Counted from the stretch's first letter, positions 49,568-59,411 are shown. The stretch: 64,000 bases of DNA from Palleronia pontilimi (GCF_016412875.1 NZ_JAEKPD010000002.1:372001-436000); one strand, 5' to 3'. The notes: generated by a model not told the origin, from the letters alone. Program-made: numbers and translations.

Positions 49568-51388
49568 TCAGTCTTCCATGGACTCCAATTCGTCGATCAT
49601 GGCTTCGATCATCGACAAGCCCTTCTGCCAGAACGCCGGGTCCGTCGCGTCCAGCCCGAACGGCTTCAGAAGCTCCGAATGATGCTTCGAGCCGCCGGCT
49701 TTCAGCATGTCGAAATACTTGTCCTGGAAGTCCGGCGTCCCGTCCCGATAGGCCGCGTAAAGCGCGTTCACCAGCCCGTCGCCGAAGGCATAGGCATAGA
49801 CGTAGAACGGCGAGTGGACGAAATGGGGAATGTAGCTCCAGAAGGTTTGGTAGTCGTCCATGAAATCGAACGCGGGCCCCAGGCTTTCGGCCTGCACGCT
49901 CATCCACAGCGCGTTGATGGCATCGGGCGTCAACTCGCCGTTGCGGCGGGCGGCGTGCAGCTTGCATTCGAAATCGTAGAACGCGATTTGCCGGACGACC
50001 GTGTTGATCATGTCCTCGACCTTGCCCGCCAGCAGAACCTTGCGCTCGGCCTGGTCCTTCGCACCCGCCAGCAGCTTCTGGAAGGTCAGCATCTCGCCGA
50101 AGACCGATGCGGTTTCGGCCAGCGTCAGCGGGGTCGAGGCCAGCATTTCGCCCTGGGCGGCGGCCAGGCGTTGGTGCACGCCATGGCCCAGTTCATGGGC
50201 CAGCGTCATCACATCGCGCGGTTTGCCAAGGTAGTTCAGCATGACGTAAGGATGCACATCCGTCACCGTGGGGTGCGCGAAGGCCCCGGGCGCTTTGCCG
50301 GGGGTTACGGCCGCGTCGATCCAGCCCTTGTCGAAGAACGGCTCAGCCAGCTCCGCCAGCTGCGGTGAGAAGTCGCCGTAAGCATCCATCACCATGCCGC
50401 GCGCGGCGGGCCAGTCGATCACCCGGTCGCTGTCCATGGGAAGTGGCGCGTTGCGGTCCCAGACCTGCATCCGGTCGAGCCCAAGCCACTTGCGCTTCAG
50501 CTCGTAGTAGCGGTGCGACAGGCGCGGGTAGGCGTCGACGACCGCGTTGCGCAGCGCCTCGACCACCTCGGGCTCAACGTCGTTGGACAGGTGACGCCCG
50601 GTCTGTGGAGTGGGCATCTTGCGCCAGCGATCCTCGACCTCCTTCTCTTTGACCAGCGTATTATGAACGCGCGCGAAGGTTTTGACGTTGCTGGCAAAAA
50701 CCTCGCCCAGCGCGCGGGCCGCGGCTTCACGCCGGTCACGATCGCGGTCGGTCAGCAGGTTCAGCGTGGCCTCGATGCCCAGCGGTTCGCCGTCGACGTC
50801 GAAGGTCAGTCCGGCGATGGTCTCGTCGAAGAGCTTGTTCCACGCGGTCGCGCCCACCACCGACTGGTCGTGCAGAAACTGTTCCAACTCGTCGCTCAAC
50901 TGGTAGGGCCGCATGGCGCGCAGCCGGTCGAAGACGGGCTTGTAGCGCGCGATCTGGTCATTGGCCGCGAAGACCGCGTCGAGCTGGTCGTCGGGGATGC
51001 GGTTGATTTCGAGGCTGAAGAACACTAGCGGCGTCGTGAAGCCGGTGATCTTGTCCTGGCAATCGCTCAGGAACGCCGCGCGCTCGGCGTCGGTGGTCTG
51101 CTGGTAATAGCGCAGCCCCGCGAAGGACATGATGCGCCCGCCGATGCCTTCGATCTTCTCGTACCGCGCGATGCATTCCAGCCAGCCATCGGCGTTCAGG
51201 TCGGCAAGCTTGCCTTGGTAATCGGCAGCGAAATCTGCGCAAGCGCCCTCGAGCCAGGCCATGTCGCGGGTCAGCTCCGGCGCGTCGGTGGCGGTGTAAA
51301 GATCCGTCAGATCCCACTCGGGCAGATCGCCCAGATCTTTGCCCTTGGCGGGTGCGGCGGCATCGAAGACGGGGCGGGGGAAGAACAT
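49568..51388 (-). CDS. pepF: M3 family oligoendopeptidase F
   Basis: 606 residues, zinc metallopeptidase of the PepF group. The zinc motif HELGH lies at about 395 (MTLAHELGHGVHQRLA) with the third ligand glutamate in LAETASVFGE. PYVMLNYLGKPRD and FYVYAYAFGDGLVNALY are PepF features. The start at 51388 follows AGGAG at 6 bases. The frame is open far upstream over the ligase gene, but that part has no homology. Confidence 0.93.
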   Translation of the reverse strand: MFFPRPVFDAAAPAKGKDLGDLPEWDLTDLYTATDAPELTRDMAWLEGACADFAADYQGKLADLNADGWLECIARYEKIEGIGGRIMSFAGLRYYQQTTDAERAAFLSDCQDKITGFTTPLVFFSLEINRIPDDQLDAVFAANDQIARYKPVFDRLRAMRPYQLSDELEQFLHDQSVVGATAWNKLFDETIAGLTFDVDGEPLGIEATLNLLTDRDRDRREAAARALGEVFASNVKTFARVHNTLVKEKEVEDRWRKMPTPQTGRHLSNDVEPEVVEALRNAVVDAYPRLSHRYYELKRKWLGLDRMQVWDRNAPLPMDSDRVIDWPAARGMVMDAYGDFSPQLAELAEPFFDKGWIDAAVTPGKAPGAFAHPTVTDVHPYVMLNYLGKPRDVMTLAHELGHGVHQRLAAAQGEMLASTPLTLAETASVFGEMLTFQKLLAGAKDQAERKVLLAGKVEDMINTVVRQIAFYDFECKLHAARRNGELTPDAINALWMSVQAESLGPAFDFMDDYQTFWSYIPHFVHSPFYVYAYAFGDGLVNALYAAYRDGTPDFQDKYFDMLKAGGSKHHSELLKPFGLDATDPAFWQKGLSMIEAMIDELESMED

Positions 51389-51501
51389 GCAGGGCTCCTG
51401 GCGAATTGGCGTCCGGTCAGACATATGGGCTCGGGGCACGGGGCGAAAGGGGTTCGCTTGCACCGGGCGGCCAAGGCGGTTGGCGTCGAAGCACCCGCCG
51501 G

Positions 51502-53106
51502 TCAGCCGTAGGCCGCCAACATATCCTTCAGGTCGGCAAGCGTGTTGGCTTCCGAGAGCGGCTTGTCCTGGCGCCATCGGCTCATCCGCGGGAAGCGCAG
51601 TGCGACGCCGGACTTGTGGCGGGGGCTTTCCTGGATGCCTTCGAAGGCGATTTCGAACACGTGCTCGGGACGAACCTGGCGCACGGGGCCGTAACGCTCC
51701 AGCGTGTTCTTGCGCACCCAAGCGGTGATCTTGCGGAACTCGGCGTCGGTCAGACCCGAATACGCCTTGGTAAACGGCACCAATGCATCGCCGTCCCACA
51801 CCGCGAAGGTGAAATCGGTGAACAGGTTGGCGCGCCGCCCGTGGCCTTGCTGGGCATAGATCATCACCGCGTCGATGGTCAGCGGATCGACCTTCCACTT
51901 CCACCAGTCGCCTTTCTTGCGCCCGTCGCGGTAGGGGCTGTCGCGCCGCTTCAGCATGATCCCTTCGCTGGCGTGATCCCGCGACGCGTCGCGCGCCTCT
52001 GCGAGCTGCTCCCAGTCGTCGAAGCGAACCAGGGGCGACACGCGCATGGGCATGGCATCCGGCACGGACTTGGCGATTTGTTCCAGCAGATCGCGGCGCT
52101 CGGCGAAGGGGCGCGCGCGGATGTCGGTGCCCTGCCATTCCAGCAGGTCATAGGCGTAAAGGATCACCGGCGCCTCGGTCAGCAGCTTCTTCGGCACAGT
52201 CTTGCGCCCGATCCGCTTTTGCAGCGCGTTGAAGGGCAGGGGGCGCTCGTCCCGCCAGGCCAGGACCTCGCCGTCGATCACGGTGCCGGGCGGGACGTGG
52301 TCGATCAGGCGCGCGAGCTCGGGGAAACGATCGGTCATCAGCTCTTCGCCGCGCGACCACAGGTAATGGTTGGCACCCCGCAGGATCAGCTGGCCGCGGA
52401 TGCCGTCCCACTTGCGCTCGGCGGCCCAGTCGGCGGGTGGCGTCTCCAGCGTTTCGGGTCCCCCGTCGAGCTGGTAGGCTAGGTAGAATGGATAGGGTTT
52501 CGACAGGTCCGCTTCGGGATCGTGGGTCAGGATCAGGGACTCGAAACTGGTCGTGTCGGGATGCCAGTCGCCCATCAGCCGGTGCGCCAGGTCCGGCTCG
52601 TCGATGCCGGTGGCGCGGCTCAGGGCGCGGGTCATCAGCTTCTGGCTGACCCCCATGCGAAAGCCGCCGGTGATCAGCTTGTTGAAGACGAATCGCTCGG
52701 TCTTGGGCAGTTGGTCCCAGATATCCAGGATGCGCGCGCGCTTTTCGTCGTCTTCAAGGCCCGCCAGGGCGCGGATCTCGTCGATCCAGTGGGTCAGGGT
52801 TTGGTCCGTGTCGCGCGCCGCGTCCGGCAGGATCAGCGCGATGGTCTCGGCCAGGTCGCCCACGATGGGGTAGCATTCCTCGAAGAGCCACAGCGGCAGC
52901 CCGGCGCGGTCGGCCGCCCATTCGCGCAGCCGGGTGGCGATGACGGTCCGTTTCGGACGCCGCCCCGACAGAAGGGCGATGGTCCAGAGCTTGTCGTGTT
53001 CCGGCGCTTCGGCGAAATAGCTGGCCAGCGCGTCGACCTTCAGCGTGGTCTTCGTCGTCTGGTCGAGCGCGGTGAAGAGGGCAGCGAACCGTTTCACGTC
53101 CGGCAC
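51502..53106 (-). CDS. ATP-dependent DNA ligase
   Basis: 534 residues: N-terminal DNA-binding domain (1-200), nucleotidyltransferase domain with catalytic K232 (AERKWDGIRGQ), VIDGEVLAW, SEGIMLKR and WWKWK (motifs III-V), and a C-terminal OB fold ending RFPRMSRWRQDK. It is the B-type cellular ATP ligase found in many proteobacteria alongside the NAD-dependent LigA. The neighbouring exonuclease gene is 31 bases upstream; the two form a known repair pair. Confidence 0.94.
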   Translation of the reverse strand: MPDVKRFAALFTALDQTTKTTLKVDALASYFAEAPEHDKLWTIALLSGRRPKRTVIATRLREWAADRAGLPLWLFEECYPIVGDLAETIALILPDAARDTDQTLTHWIDEIRALAGLEDDEKRARILDIWDQLPKTERFVFNKLITGGFRMGVSQKLMTRALSRATGIDEPDLAHRLMGDWHPDTTSFESLILTHDPEADLSKPYPFYLAYQLDGGPETLETPPADWAAERKWDGIRGQLILRGANHYLWSRGEELMTDRFPELARLIDHVPPGTVIDGEVLAWRDERPLPFNALQKRIGRKTVPKKLLTEAPVILYAYDLLEWQGTDIRARPFAERRDLLEQIAKSVPDAMPMRVSPLVRFDDWEQLAEARDASRDHASEGIMLKRRDSPYRDGRKKGDWWKWKVDPLTIDAVMIYAQQGHGRRANLFTDFTFAVWDGDALVPFTKAYSGLTDAEFRKITAWVRKNTLERYGPVRQVRPEHVFEIAFEGIQESPRHKSGVALRFPRMSRWRQDKPLSEANTLADLKDMLAAYG

Positions 53107-53137
53107 CCTATTTTTCGGCGAAAAATCGTCCCCCCGG

Positions 53138-54157
53138 TCATGCCGCGTCCTCGGGCTCGTCGCGGTCCAGGCTTTCGCCTTCGTACTCGGTTTCGACGAT
53201 GGCCGCGTCGTAGCCCTGGTCTTCCAGCCAGCGCCGGAAGATCGAGGTGTAGCCGTGGGTGACGAATATCCGCTCGGCCCCGGTTTCGCGGATCGCCGTA
53301 TTCAGCCCGTCCCAATCCGCATGATCCGAGATCACGAAGCCCCGATCCGCCGCGCGCCGTCGCCGCACGCCGCGCAGCGCCATCCATCCGCTGGCGAAGG
53401 CGGTCGAAGACCGGCCGAACCTGCGCGCCCAGGGGGTGCCCAGCGCCGAAGGCGTGGCCACCACCAACGCGCCCTTGATGGATTTCAGGTCCGTGTCGGG
53501 CGTCACCCGGATCGTGTCGGGCAACGAGATGCCTTGCGCGCGCATCACCGCATTTGTGTTTTCCACGGCGCCATGGGTCAGGATCGGTCCGATGTCTGGG
53601 TCGACACTTGTCAGCAGGCGCTGTGCCTTGCCCAGCGCGTAGGCGCCAATGATCGACGTCTTGCCGTCGGCCGCGTTCTTGCGCCACCACGCGTTCAGAT
53701 CGGCGCGCACATCGGCTTCGGGGGCCCACTTGAACACCGGCAGCCCGAACGTGCATTCGGTGATGAAGGCGTGGCAGGCCACCGGCTCGAACGGCTCGGA
53801 CAGGCCATCGGGGCTGACCTTGTAATCGCCCGACACCACCCAGACCTCGCCGCGATGCGCGACCCGGATCTGCGCGGATCCCGGCACGTGGCCCGCAGGA
53901 TGAAAGCTGACCTCGACCCCGCCCACGTCACGAGTCTCGCCGTAGCGTACGGTATCGATCGCGATATCGCCCAGGCGGTGGCGCATCACCGGCGCGGCCG
54001 CGTCGGTCGCCAGGTAGCGGCCCATGCCGGGGCGCGAATGGTCGGCGTGGCCATGGGTAATCAACGCCCGGTCCACGGGGCGCCAGGGATCGATGTAGAA
54101 ATCCCCCCGCGCGCAGTAGATGCCGCGGTCGGTGAAGCTGAGAAGCGGGTCGGCCAT
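53138..54157 (-). CDS. Ligase-associated DNA exonuclease (metallo-beta-lactamase/beta-CASP fold)
   Basis: 339 residues. Metal ligands HGHADH (35-40), HPAGHVPGSAQI and SGDYK are typical of the MBL fold, and IIGAYALGKAQRLL plus the late SDHADW motif mark the ligase-associated exonuclease family. The start at 54157 is the first residue of the domain. Usually encoded with the ATP-dependent ligase, an Lhr-like helicase and a phosphoesterase; only the ligase is present here. Confidence 0.92.
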   Translation of the reverse strand: MADPLLSFTDRGIYCARGDFYIDPWRPVDRALITHGHADHSRPGMGRYLATDAAAPVMRHRLGDIAIDTVRYGETRDVGGVEVSFHPAGHVPGSAQIRVAHRGEVWVVSGDYKVSPDGLSEPFEPVACHAFITECTFGLPVFKWAPEADVRADLNAWWRKNAADGKTSIIGAYALGKAQRLLTSVDPDIGPILTHGAVENTNAVMRAQGISLPDTIRVTPDTDLKSIKGALVVATPSALGTPWARRFGRSSTAFASGWMALRGVRRRRAADRGFVISDHADWDGLNTAIRETGAERIFVTHGYTSIFRRWLEDQGYDAAIVETEYEGESLDRDEPEDAA

Positions 54158-54378
54158 GCCCCTGAGGTAAGGCGCAGCGGACGCATTCCAAGATGGGCGT
54201 ATCGGGCGCATCTTGCGCTGGGGCTTGGGCGTTTGCAGAAAGGGGAAGCAGGGCGACGTTGCCCGGTGCCGCAATCTTGGGCATGTTGCCCATCGGGGTC
54301 GCGCGGGCTCGTCCGATTGGTTGCGCCTGCCCCCAACGCCCCTAGGATGGCGGCGACCGATCAAAGGATCTCCACACG

Positions 54379-55794
54379 ATGGCCGACAACTTCAACGAGA
54401 TGTACGAAAACGGAACGGTGCGCCCGCCTTACCAGGGGCTCGAGGCCTGGGCCCGCGACATGCCCGCCGATCTCCGCGGCATGAAGCAGTCCGAGGCCGA
54501 GGCCCTGTTCCGCCGCATCGGCATAACCTTCGCCGTTTATGGCGAAGGGGGAAGTCCAGACCGCCTGATCCCGTTCGACATGTTTCCGCGCGTCTTCTCG
54601 GCCGATGAATGGGCGCGACTGGAGCGCGGGATCAAGCAGCGCGCCCGCGCGCTGAACGCCTTCCTTTCGGATATGTACAACCGCGGCGAGATGGTGCGGG
54701 CGGGCAAGATCCCGGCCCATCTGGTTTATCAGAACGACGCCTACGAGATCGCGGTGGCGGGCTTCACCCCGCCCGGCGGCGTCTTCAGCCATATCGTGGG
54801 CATCGACCTGGTCTGCACGGGGCCGGGCGAGTTCTTCGTGCTGGAAGACAATTGCCGCACGCCCTCGGGTGTCAGCTACATGCTGCAGAACCGCGAGATC
54901 ATGATGCGGATGTTTCCGCAGCTGTTCCAACAGAACCGCATCGCGCCTGTCGAGAACTACCCGACCTTGCTGAAAAAGACCCTGGCCTCGGTCGCGCCGA
55001 AGAAATGCGACGGCGATCCGCGCGTGGTGATCCTGACCCCGGGCAGCTACAACAGCGCCTATTACGAGCACAGCTTCCTTGCCGACATGATGGGGGTCGA
55101 GCTGGTAGAGGGGCACGACCTGTTCGTGGCCGGTGATTTCGTCTGGATGCGCACCACCGAGGGTCCGAAAAAGGTGGACGTGATCTATCGCCGCCTCGAC
55201 GACGCGTTCATCGACCCGTTGTGTTTCCGGCCCGACAGCATGCTGGGCGTGCCTGGCTTGATGAACGTCTATCGCTCGGGCGGGGTCTCGATCGCCAGCG
55301 CGCCCGGCGCGGGCGTGGCCGACGACAAGGCGATCTACACCTACGTGCCCGAGATGATCCGGTTCTACCTGGGCGAAGAGCCGATCCTGAAGAACGTGCC
55401 GACCTACCAGTGCGCCAAGGCCAATGACTGCCAATACGTGCTGGAAAACCTGCCCGAGCTGGTGGTGAAGGAAGTGCACGGCTCGGGCGGTTACGGGATG
55501 CTGGTGGGCCCGAAATCCACCAAGTCGGAAATCGAGGCCTTCGACGCCAAGATCCGCGAGAATCCGGAAAATTACATCGCCCAGCCGACGCTGAGCCTGT
55601 CGAGTTGCCCGACCTTCGTCGACGAAGGCGTGGCGCCACGACACGTGGACCTGCGGCCCTATTGCCTGGTGGGCCAGGACGTGAACCTGGTGCCCGGCGG
55701 TCTGACGCGGGTGGCCATGACGGAAGGCTCGCTGGTGGTGAACTCGTCCCAGGGCGGCGGCGTGAAGGACACTTGGGTCATGGTGGGGAACTAG
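54379..55794 (+). CDS. Circularly permuted ATP-grasp family protein
   Basis: 471 residues with the CP_ATPgrasp pattern: FPRVFSADEWARLERGIKQRARALNAFLSDMY, the nucleotide-binding ELVVKEVHGSGGYGMLVGP, VDLRPYCL near the end and VNSSQGGGVKDTWV. Predicted peptide- or amide-bond-forming ligase. First of four genes in the order ATP-grasp, alpha-E, transglutaminase, Anbu. The alpha-E gene is 4 bases downstream. Confidence 0.93.
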   Translation: MADNFNEMYENGTVRPPYQGLEAWARDMPADLRGMKQSEAEALFRRIGITFAVYGEGGSPDRLIPFDMFPRVFSADEWARLERGIKQRARALNAFLSDMYNRGEMVRAGKIPAHLVYQNDAYEIAVAGFTPPGGVFSHIVGIDLVCTGPGEFFVLEDNCRTPSGVSYMLQNREIMMRMFPQLFQQNRIAPVENYPTLLKKTLASVAPKKCDGDPRVVILTPGSYNSAYYEHSFLADMMGVELVEGHDLFVAGDFVWMRTTEGPKKVDVIYRRLDDAFIDPLCFRPDSMLGVPGLMNVYRSGGVSIASAPGAGVADDKAIYTYVPEMIRFYLGEEPILKNVPTYQCAKANDCQYVLENLPELVVKEVHGSGGYGMLVGPKSTKSEIEAFDAKIRENPENYIAQPTLSLSSCPTFVDEGVAPRHVDLRPYCLVGQDVNLVPGGLTRVAMTEGSLVVNSSQGGGVKDTWVMVGN

Positions 55795-55798
55795 GACA

Positions 55799-56752
55799 AT
55801 GCTTAGCAGAACCGCAGACAACCTTTACTGGATCGCCCGCTTCATCGAGCGGGCCGAAACCAACGCGCGCCTTCTGGAAGTGGGCGCGCGCAATGCCATG
55901 CTGCCCGATACCGCGGGCGGCAACCGCAACGAATGGGAATCGGTGCTGATGGCATCGGGCACCAAGCAGGCCTTCGATGCGAAATACGGCCAAGCCGTCG
56001 AGCGCAATGTGGAAACGCACCTGTTTTTCGACCAGGACAACCCGTCGTCGGTGGCCAGCTGCCTGTCTGGCGCGCGCGAGAACGGGCGCATCGTGCGCAC
56101 CGCGCTGACCACGCAAGTCTGGGAGGCGCTGAACACCGCGCATTCCGAACTGGCGGACCTGGCGCGGACCGAACGCTCGCAGCTGTCGACCACGGACCTG
56201 ATCGACTGGACGCTTCGGACCTGTAGCCTGATCCGCGGTGCGGGGCTGGCCACGCAGCTCAGGAACGATGGCTACGACTTCACCAATATCGGCCACTACC
56301 TGGAACGCGCCGATAGCACTGCGCGCATTCTCGACGTGAAATACTACGTGCTGCTGCCCGACGTGGCCTTCGTGGGTTCGGGACTGGACAATTACCAGTG
56401 GCGCACGGTGCTGCGCGCCATGAACGCCACGCGAGCCTTTCACTGGGTCTATGGCGGCGAGGTGAATGCCACCAAGATCGTGGACTTCCTTGTGTTGAAC
56501 CGGCAGGCGCCGCGCTCGCTCATCAACGCGGCCGACGGGGTGCAGTCGCATCTGGACCGGCTGGCGAAGAACTACGGCAAGCGCACCGATGCTCAGGATC
56601 GCGCCGATGCGTTGGTCGGCAAGCTTGACACAGCCACCACGGAAAGGATCTTCGACGAAGGCCTGCACGAGTTCCTGCGGGGCGTGATCCGAGACGTGAA
56701 CGCCCTGGGCCAGTCGGTCCACGAAAATTACCTGAGCGGGGACGCAAGATGA
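55799..56752 (+). CDS. Alpha-E domain-containing protein
   Basis: 317-residue all-helical protein beginning MLSRTADNLYWIARFIERAETNARLLEV, diagnostic for alpha-E (DUF403). Often fused or adjacent to ATP-grasp proteins, so it probably assists the same ligation reaction. It ends inside the start of the transglutaminase gene (ATGA). Confidence 0.93.
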   Translation: MLSRTADNLYWIARFIERAETNARLLEVGARNAMLPDTAGGNRNEWESVLMASGTKQAFDAKYGQAVERNVETHLFFDQDNPSSVASCLSGARENGRIVRTALTTQVWEALNTAHSELADLARTERSQLSTTDLIDWTLRTCSLIRGAGLATQLRNDGYDFTNIGHYLERADSTARILDVKYYVLLPDVAFVGSGLDNYQWRTVLRAMNATRAFHWVYGGEVNATKIVDFLVLNRQAPRSLINAADGVQSHLDRLAKNYGKRTDAQDRADALVGKLDTATTERIFDEGLHEFLRGVIRDVNALGQSVHENYLSGDAR

Positions 56753-57573
56753 GACTGACCATCACCCACCGGACCCGCTATCGCTTCGACACGCCGAAAC
56801 GCAGCCTGACGCAAAGCCTGCGGCTCTGGCCCACCGAATTCGACGGCCAAAGCGTCGAGCATTGGTCGATCGACGTCGAAGGCCACATGGCCGAGCGCGG
56901 CGCGGCCTTCCGTGACGGTGCAGGCGACTGGGTCGAAACTCTGTCCATGCGGGGCGTCAGCGACGTGACGCTGAAGGTCCACGGTACGGTCGAGACGAAG
57001 GACCTGACGGGCTTCGTGAAGGGCCTGCGCGAAAAGGTGTCGCCCATCGCCTATCTGCGGCCATCGCCCATGACCCGGCTGGACGACGCCTTGCGCGACC
57101 TGTCGGCCGACGCCGTGGCGGGCATCGACAACGCGCTGGACCGCGGCCACGCGCTGGCCCGCGCCGTCACCCAGGCGATCGCCTACACCCCCGGCAGCAC
57201 CGAATCCGACACGACCGCCGCGCAGGCGCTGGAGCAGGGGCAGGGGGTCTGCCAGGACCAGACCCACGCACTGATCGCGCTGGCGCGGGCCGCGGGCATG
57301 CCCGGCCGCTACGTGACCGGCTACCTTCACGCCAGCGCTGACGGCGCCGCACACGAGGCGAGCCACGCCTGGGCCGAGCTTTGGATCGACGACATGGGCT
57401 GGGTCGGATTCGACGCGGCAAATTCGTGCTGCCCGGACGACAAGTACGTGCGTGTCGGCTCGGGGCTGGATGCGGTGGCGGCCGCCCCGATCCGCGGCAT
57501 GGCCATCGGCGGCGGCACCGAGCAGCTGGACGTGGACGTCTCGGTGCAGGACGCCGGGCAGCAACAGCAGTGA
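56749..57573 (+). CDS. Transglutaminase-like cysteine peptidase family protein
   Basis: 274 residues. N-terminal beta domain (MRLTITHRTRYRFDTPKRS), then the papain-like core with catalytic C168 (GQGVCQDQTHALIAL), H206 (ASHAWAELW) and D222 (GWVGFDAAN). Cytoplasmic, no signal peptide. Probably hydrolyses or transfers the amide bond made by the ATP-grasp partner. Downstream Anbu is separated by 150 bases. Confidence 0.92.
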   Translation: MRLTITHRTRYRFDTPKRSLTQSLRLWPTEFDGQSVEHWSIDVEGHMAERGAAFRDGAGDWVETLSMRGVSDVTLKVHGTVETKDLTGFVKGLREKVSPIAYLRPSPMTRLDDALRDLSADAVAGIDNALDRGHALARAVTQAIAYTPGSTESDTTAAQALEQGQGVCQDQTHALIALARAAGMPGRYVTGYLHASADGAAHEASHAWAELWIDDMGWVGFDAANSCCPDDKYVRVGSGLDAVAAAPIRGMAIGGGTEQLDVDVSVQDAGQQQQ

Positions 57574-57580
57574 CCTGCGC

Positions 57581-57603
57581 CGTGGCGACGTAGCGTCGCC
57601 ACG
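57581..57603. terminator. Perfect hairpin between transglutaminase and anbu genes
   Basis: CGTGGCGACG (57581-57590), loop TAG, CGTCGCCACG (57594-57603). A 10-bp perfect stem, 8 bases after the transglutaminase stop. No T-run; possibly a terminator without one, or an mRNA-end hairpin that gives Anbu separate expression. Confidence 0.6.
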
Positions 57604-57723
57604 GGCCCGATCTTGCGGCGAGCGCGCGAAAAATGATGCGCCCGCCCGGGAATGAGAGTAGGGAACCCGCCGCAAGGGGGCCGCGTTCTAGCGCCCTCTG
57701 ACATGATCTGAATCGAGTGCCCC

Positions 57724-58458
57724 ATGACCTACTGCGTTGGACTATTGCTGAATGCCGGCATGGTGCTTCTGTCCGACACCCGCACCAATGCGGGAATCGA
57801 CAATATTTCGACCTATCGCAAGATGTTCACCTTCGAAGAGCCGGGCGAACGCGTAATCGCCATTCTGACCGCAGGTTCGCTCAGCACCACCCAGACCACC
57901 ATCGCCCGGCTGGAAGAGGCGATCAACGATCCCGACGCGCCGTCGATCATGACCGCGGGGACGATGCTGAACGTGGCGGAGATGGTCGGCGATACGCTTT
58001 CCGACGTCAGCAGCAAGGTCGCCGACAAGCTGGGCAGCAAGGCACAATCGGCGCGCGCGTCGATGATCGTCGCGGGCCAGCGGCGCGACGGGGCGCCGCG
58101 GATGTTCCTGGTCTATTCCGAGGGAAACTTCATCGAGGCGACGAGCGACACGCCGTTCCTGCAGATCGGCGAGCACAAGTACGGCAAGCCCATCCTTGAC
58201 CGCGTGGTGAAGCCCAACACGTCTTTGGCCGAAGCGCAGAAGGCGGCGCTGCTGTCGATGGACTCGACGCTGCGCTCGAACCTGTCCGTGGGACTGCCGC
58301 TGGACCTTGCGGTGATCGAGACGGACGCATGTCGCGTGACGCGCCAGCGCCGTATTGAAGCCGATGACGAGGTCTATCAGAAGATGTCGGCGGACTGGTC
58401 CATCGCATTGCGCGAATCCTTCGCCAATATCGAGATCGAAGGCGCGCCCGGCGACTGA
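57724..58458 (+). CDS. Anbu proteasome-like peptidase (ancestral beta subunit)
   Basis: 244 residues, Ntn-hydrolase fold. After removal of Met, Thr1 of MTYCVGL becomes the nucleophile; counted from it D17 (VLLSD) and K32 (YRK) match the Anbu catalytic triad. ILTAGSLSTTQTT and FLVYSEGNFIEATSDTPFLQIGEHKYGKPIL are Anbu-specific. It forms an open-spiral assembly with weak peptidase activity in studied species; the true substrate is unresolved. Lies in the conserved ATP-grasp/alpha-E/transglutaminase cluster. Confidence 0.93.
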   Translation: MTYCVGLLLNAGMVLLSDTRTNAGIDNISTYRKMFTFEEPGERVIAILTAGSLSTTQTTIARLEEAINDPDAPSIMTAGTMLNVAEMVGDTLSDVSSKVADKLGSKAQSARASMIVAGQRRDGAPRMFLVYSEGNFIEATSDTPFLQIGEHKYGKPILDRVVKPNTSLAEAQKAALLSMDSTLRSNLSVGLPLDLAVIETDACRVTRQRRIEADDEVYQKMSADWSIALRESFANIEIEGAPGD

Positions 58459-58473
58459 CAGCCACCTGCGGCG

Positions 58474-59409
58474 TCAGCTATGGGCTGCGAAGTGGTCGCG
58501 AAACGCGTCAAAGACGCGGCTGCGACGCTCGGCGGTTTCCATCATGGTTTCGTGTCGGCCGTTTTCGATCATCAACAACTCGCCCTGCGGCCAGTCCGCC
58601 ATGCGCGCCCGGATCGCGTCCGGATCGACGATCCTTTCGTCGGTGCCGAGCACCGTCAGGCAGGGCAGCTTTGGCGATTCTAACACGGACAACCCTTTGC
58701 ATTCGCGCAAAGCCTCGTTCAGCCAGCGCAGGGACGGGCCGCCAAGGCCTAGCTCGGGGTGGGCATCGACCTGCCGCGCCATCCAGTTGAACTGGTCGCG
58801 GTCGCAGGTCAGCATATTGCCGTCGAAACCCACGGCGTTGGGATAGGACGCGCCCGAGGTTCCCGGCGCGTAGATATGGTCGAGCGCCACCTGCCGCGCC
58901 ATCCAGCTCAGGCTCCAGGCCATCGGACGCAGGGTGGGCGACATCTGGATGCCCCACATGGGCGACGAAAACGCGCAAGATGCGACATCGAGCCCTTCGA
59001 TCAGCGCCCGCAAGGCGATGCAACCGCCCATCGAGTGGCCCAAGACATGCCACGGACGCGGCAGGTCCAGTTGCGCGGCCGTTTGCAGCATGGCCACCAG
59101 GTCTTTCTGGAAGTCGCGGAACTCCAGGACGTGACCGCCCATCCTGTCCGCAAGCATCCGGTCAGCCAAGCCTTGCCCGCGCCAATCGATCGCGGCCATC
59201 GCGAAGCCCGCCTTCGCGAACTCGCCCGCCGCGGGGCCGTATTTCTCGACATATTCGGTGCGGCCCGGCAGCATCAGCACCGTGCCGCGCCCGCCTTCGC
59301 ACCGCCAATGGGCCACGCGCAGACGCACGCTGTCCGACGCGTACACCCAATGGGCCAGACCGCCCTCGGGCGCGTCTGCGACATCTTCGAAAAGCGGCGC
59401 GCGCTCCAC
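58474..59409 (-). CDS. Alpha/beta hydrolase (monoacylglycerol lipase/lysophospholipase-like)
   Basis: 311 residues. Nucleophile elbow GHSMGG (Ser about 126) follows VLMLPGRTEYVEKYGPAAG (oxyanion region, typical of the PldB-like branch) and AIDWRGQG. Acid and base: D in VLGTDERIVD and H in NGRHETMMET. Likely hydrolyses lysophospholipid or monoglyceride esters. The SCP2-domain gene is 2 bases upstream. Confidence 0.9.
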   Translation of the reverse strand: MERAPLFEDVADAPEGGLAHWVYASDSVRLRVAHWRCEGGRGTVLMLPGRTEYVEKYGPAAGEFAKAGFAMAAIDWRGQGLADRMLADRMGGHVLEFRDFQKDLVAMLQTAAQLDLPRPWHVLGHSMGGCIALRALIEGLDVASCAFSSPMWGIQMSPTLRPMAWSLSWMARQVALDHIYAPGTSGASYPNAVGFDGNMLTCDRDQFNWMARQVDAHPELGLGGPSLRWLNEALRECKGLSVLESPKLPCLTVLGTDERIVDPDAIRARMADWPQGELLMIENGRHETMMETAERRSRVFDAFRDHFAAHS

Positions 59410-59411
59410 CG

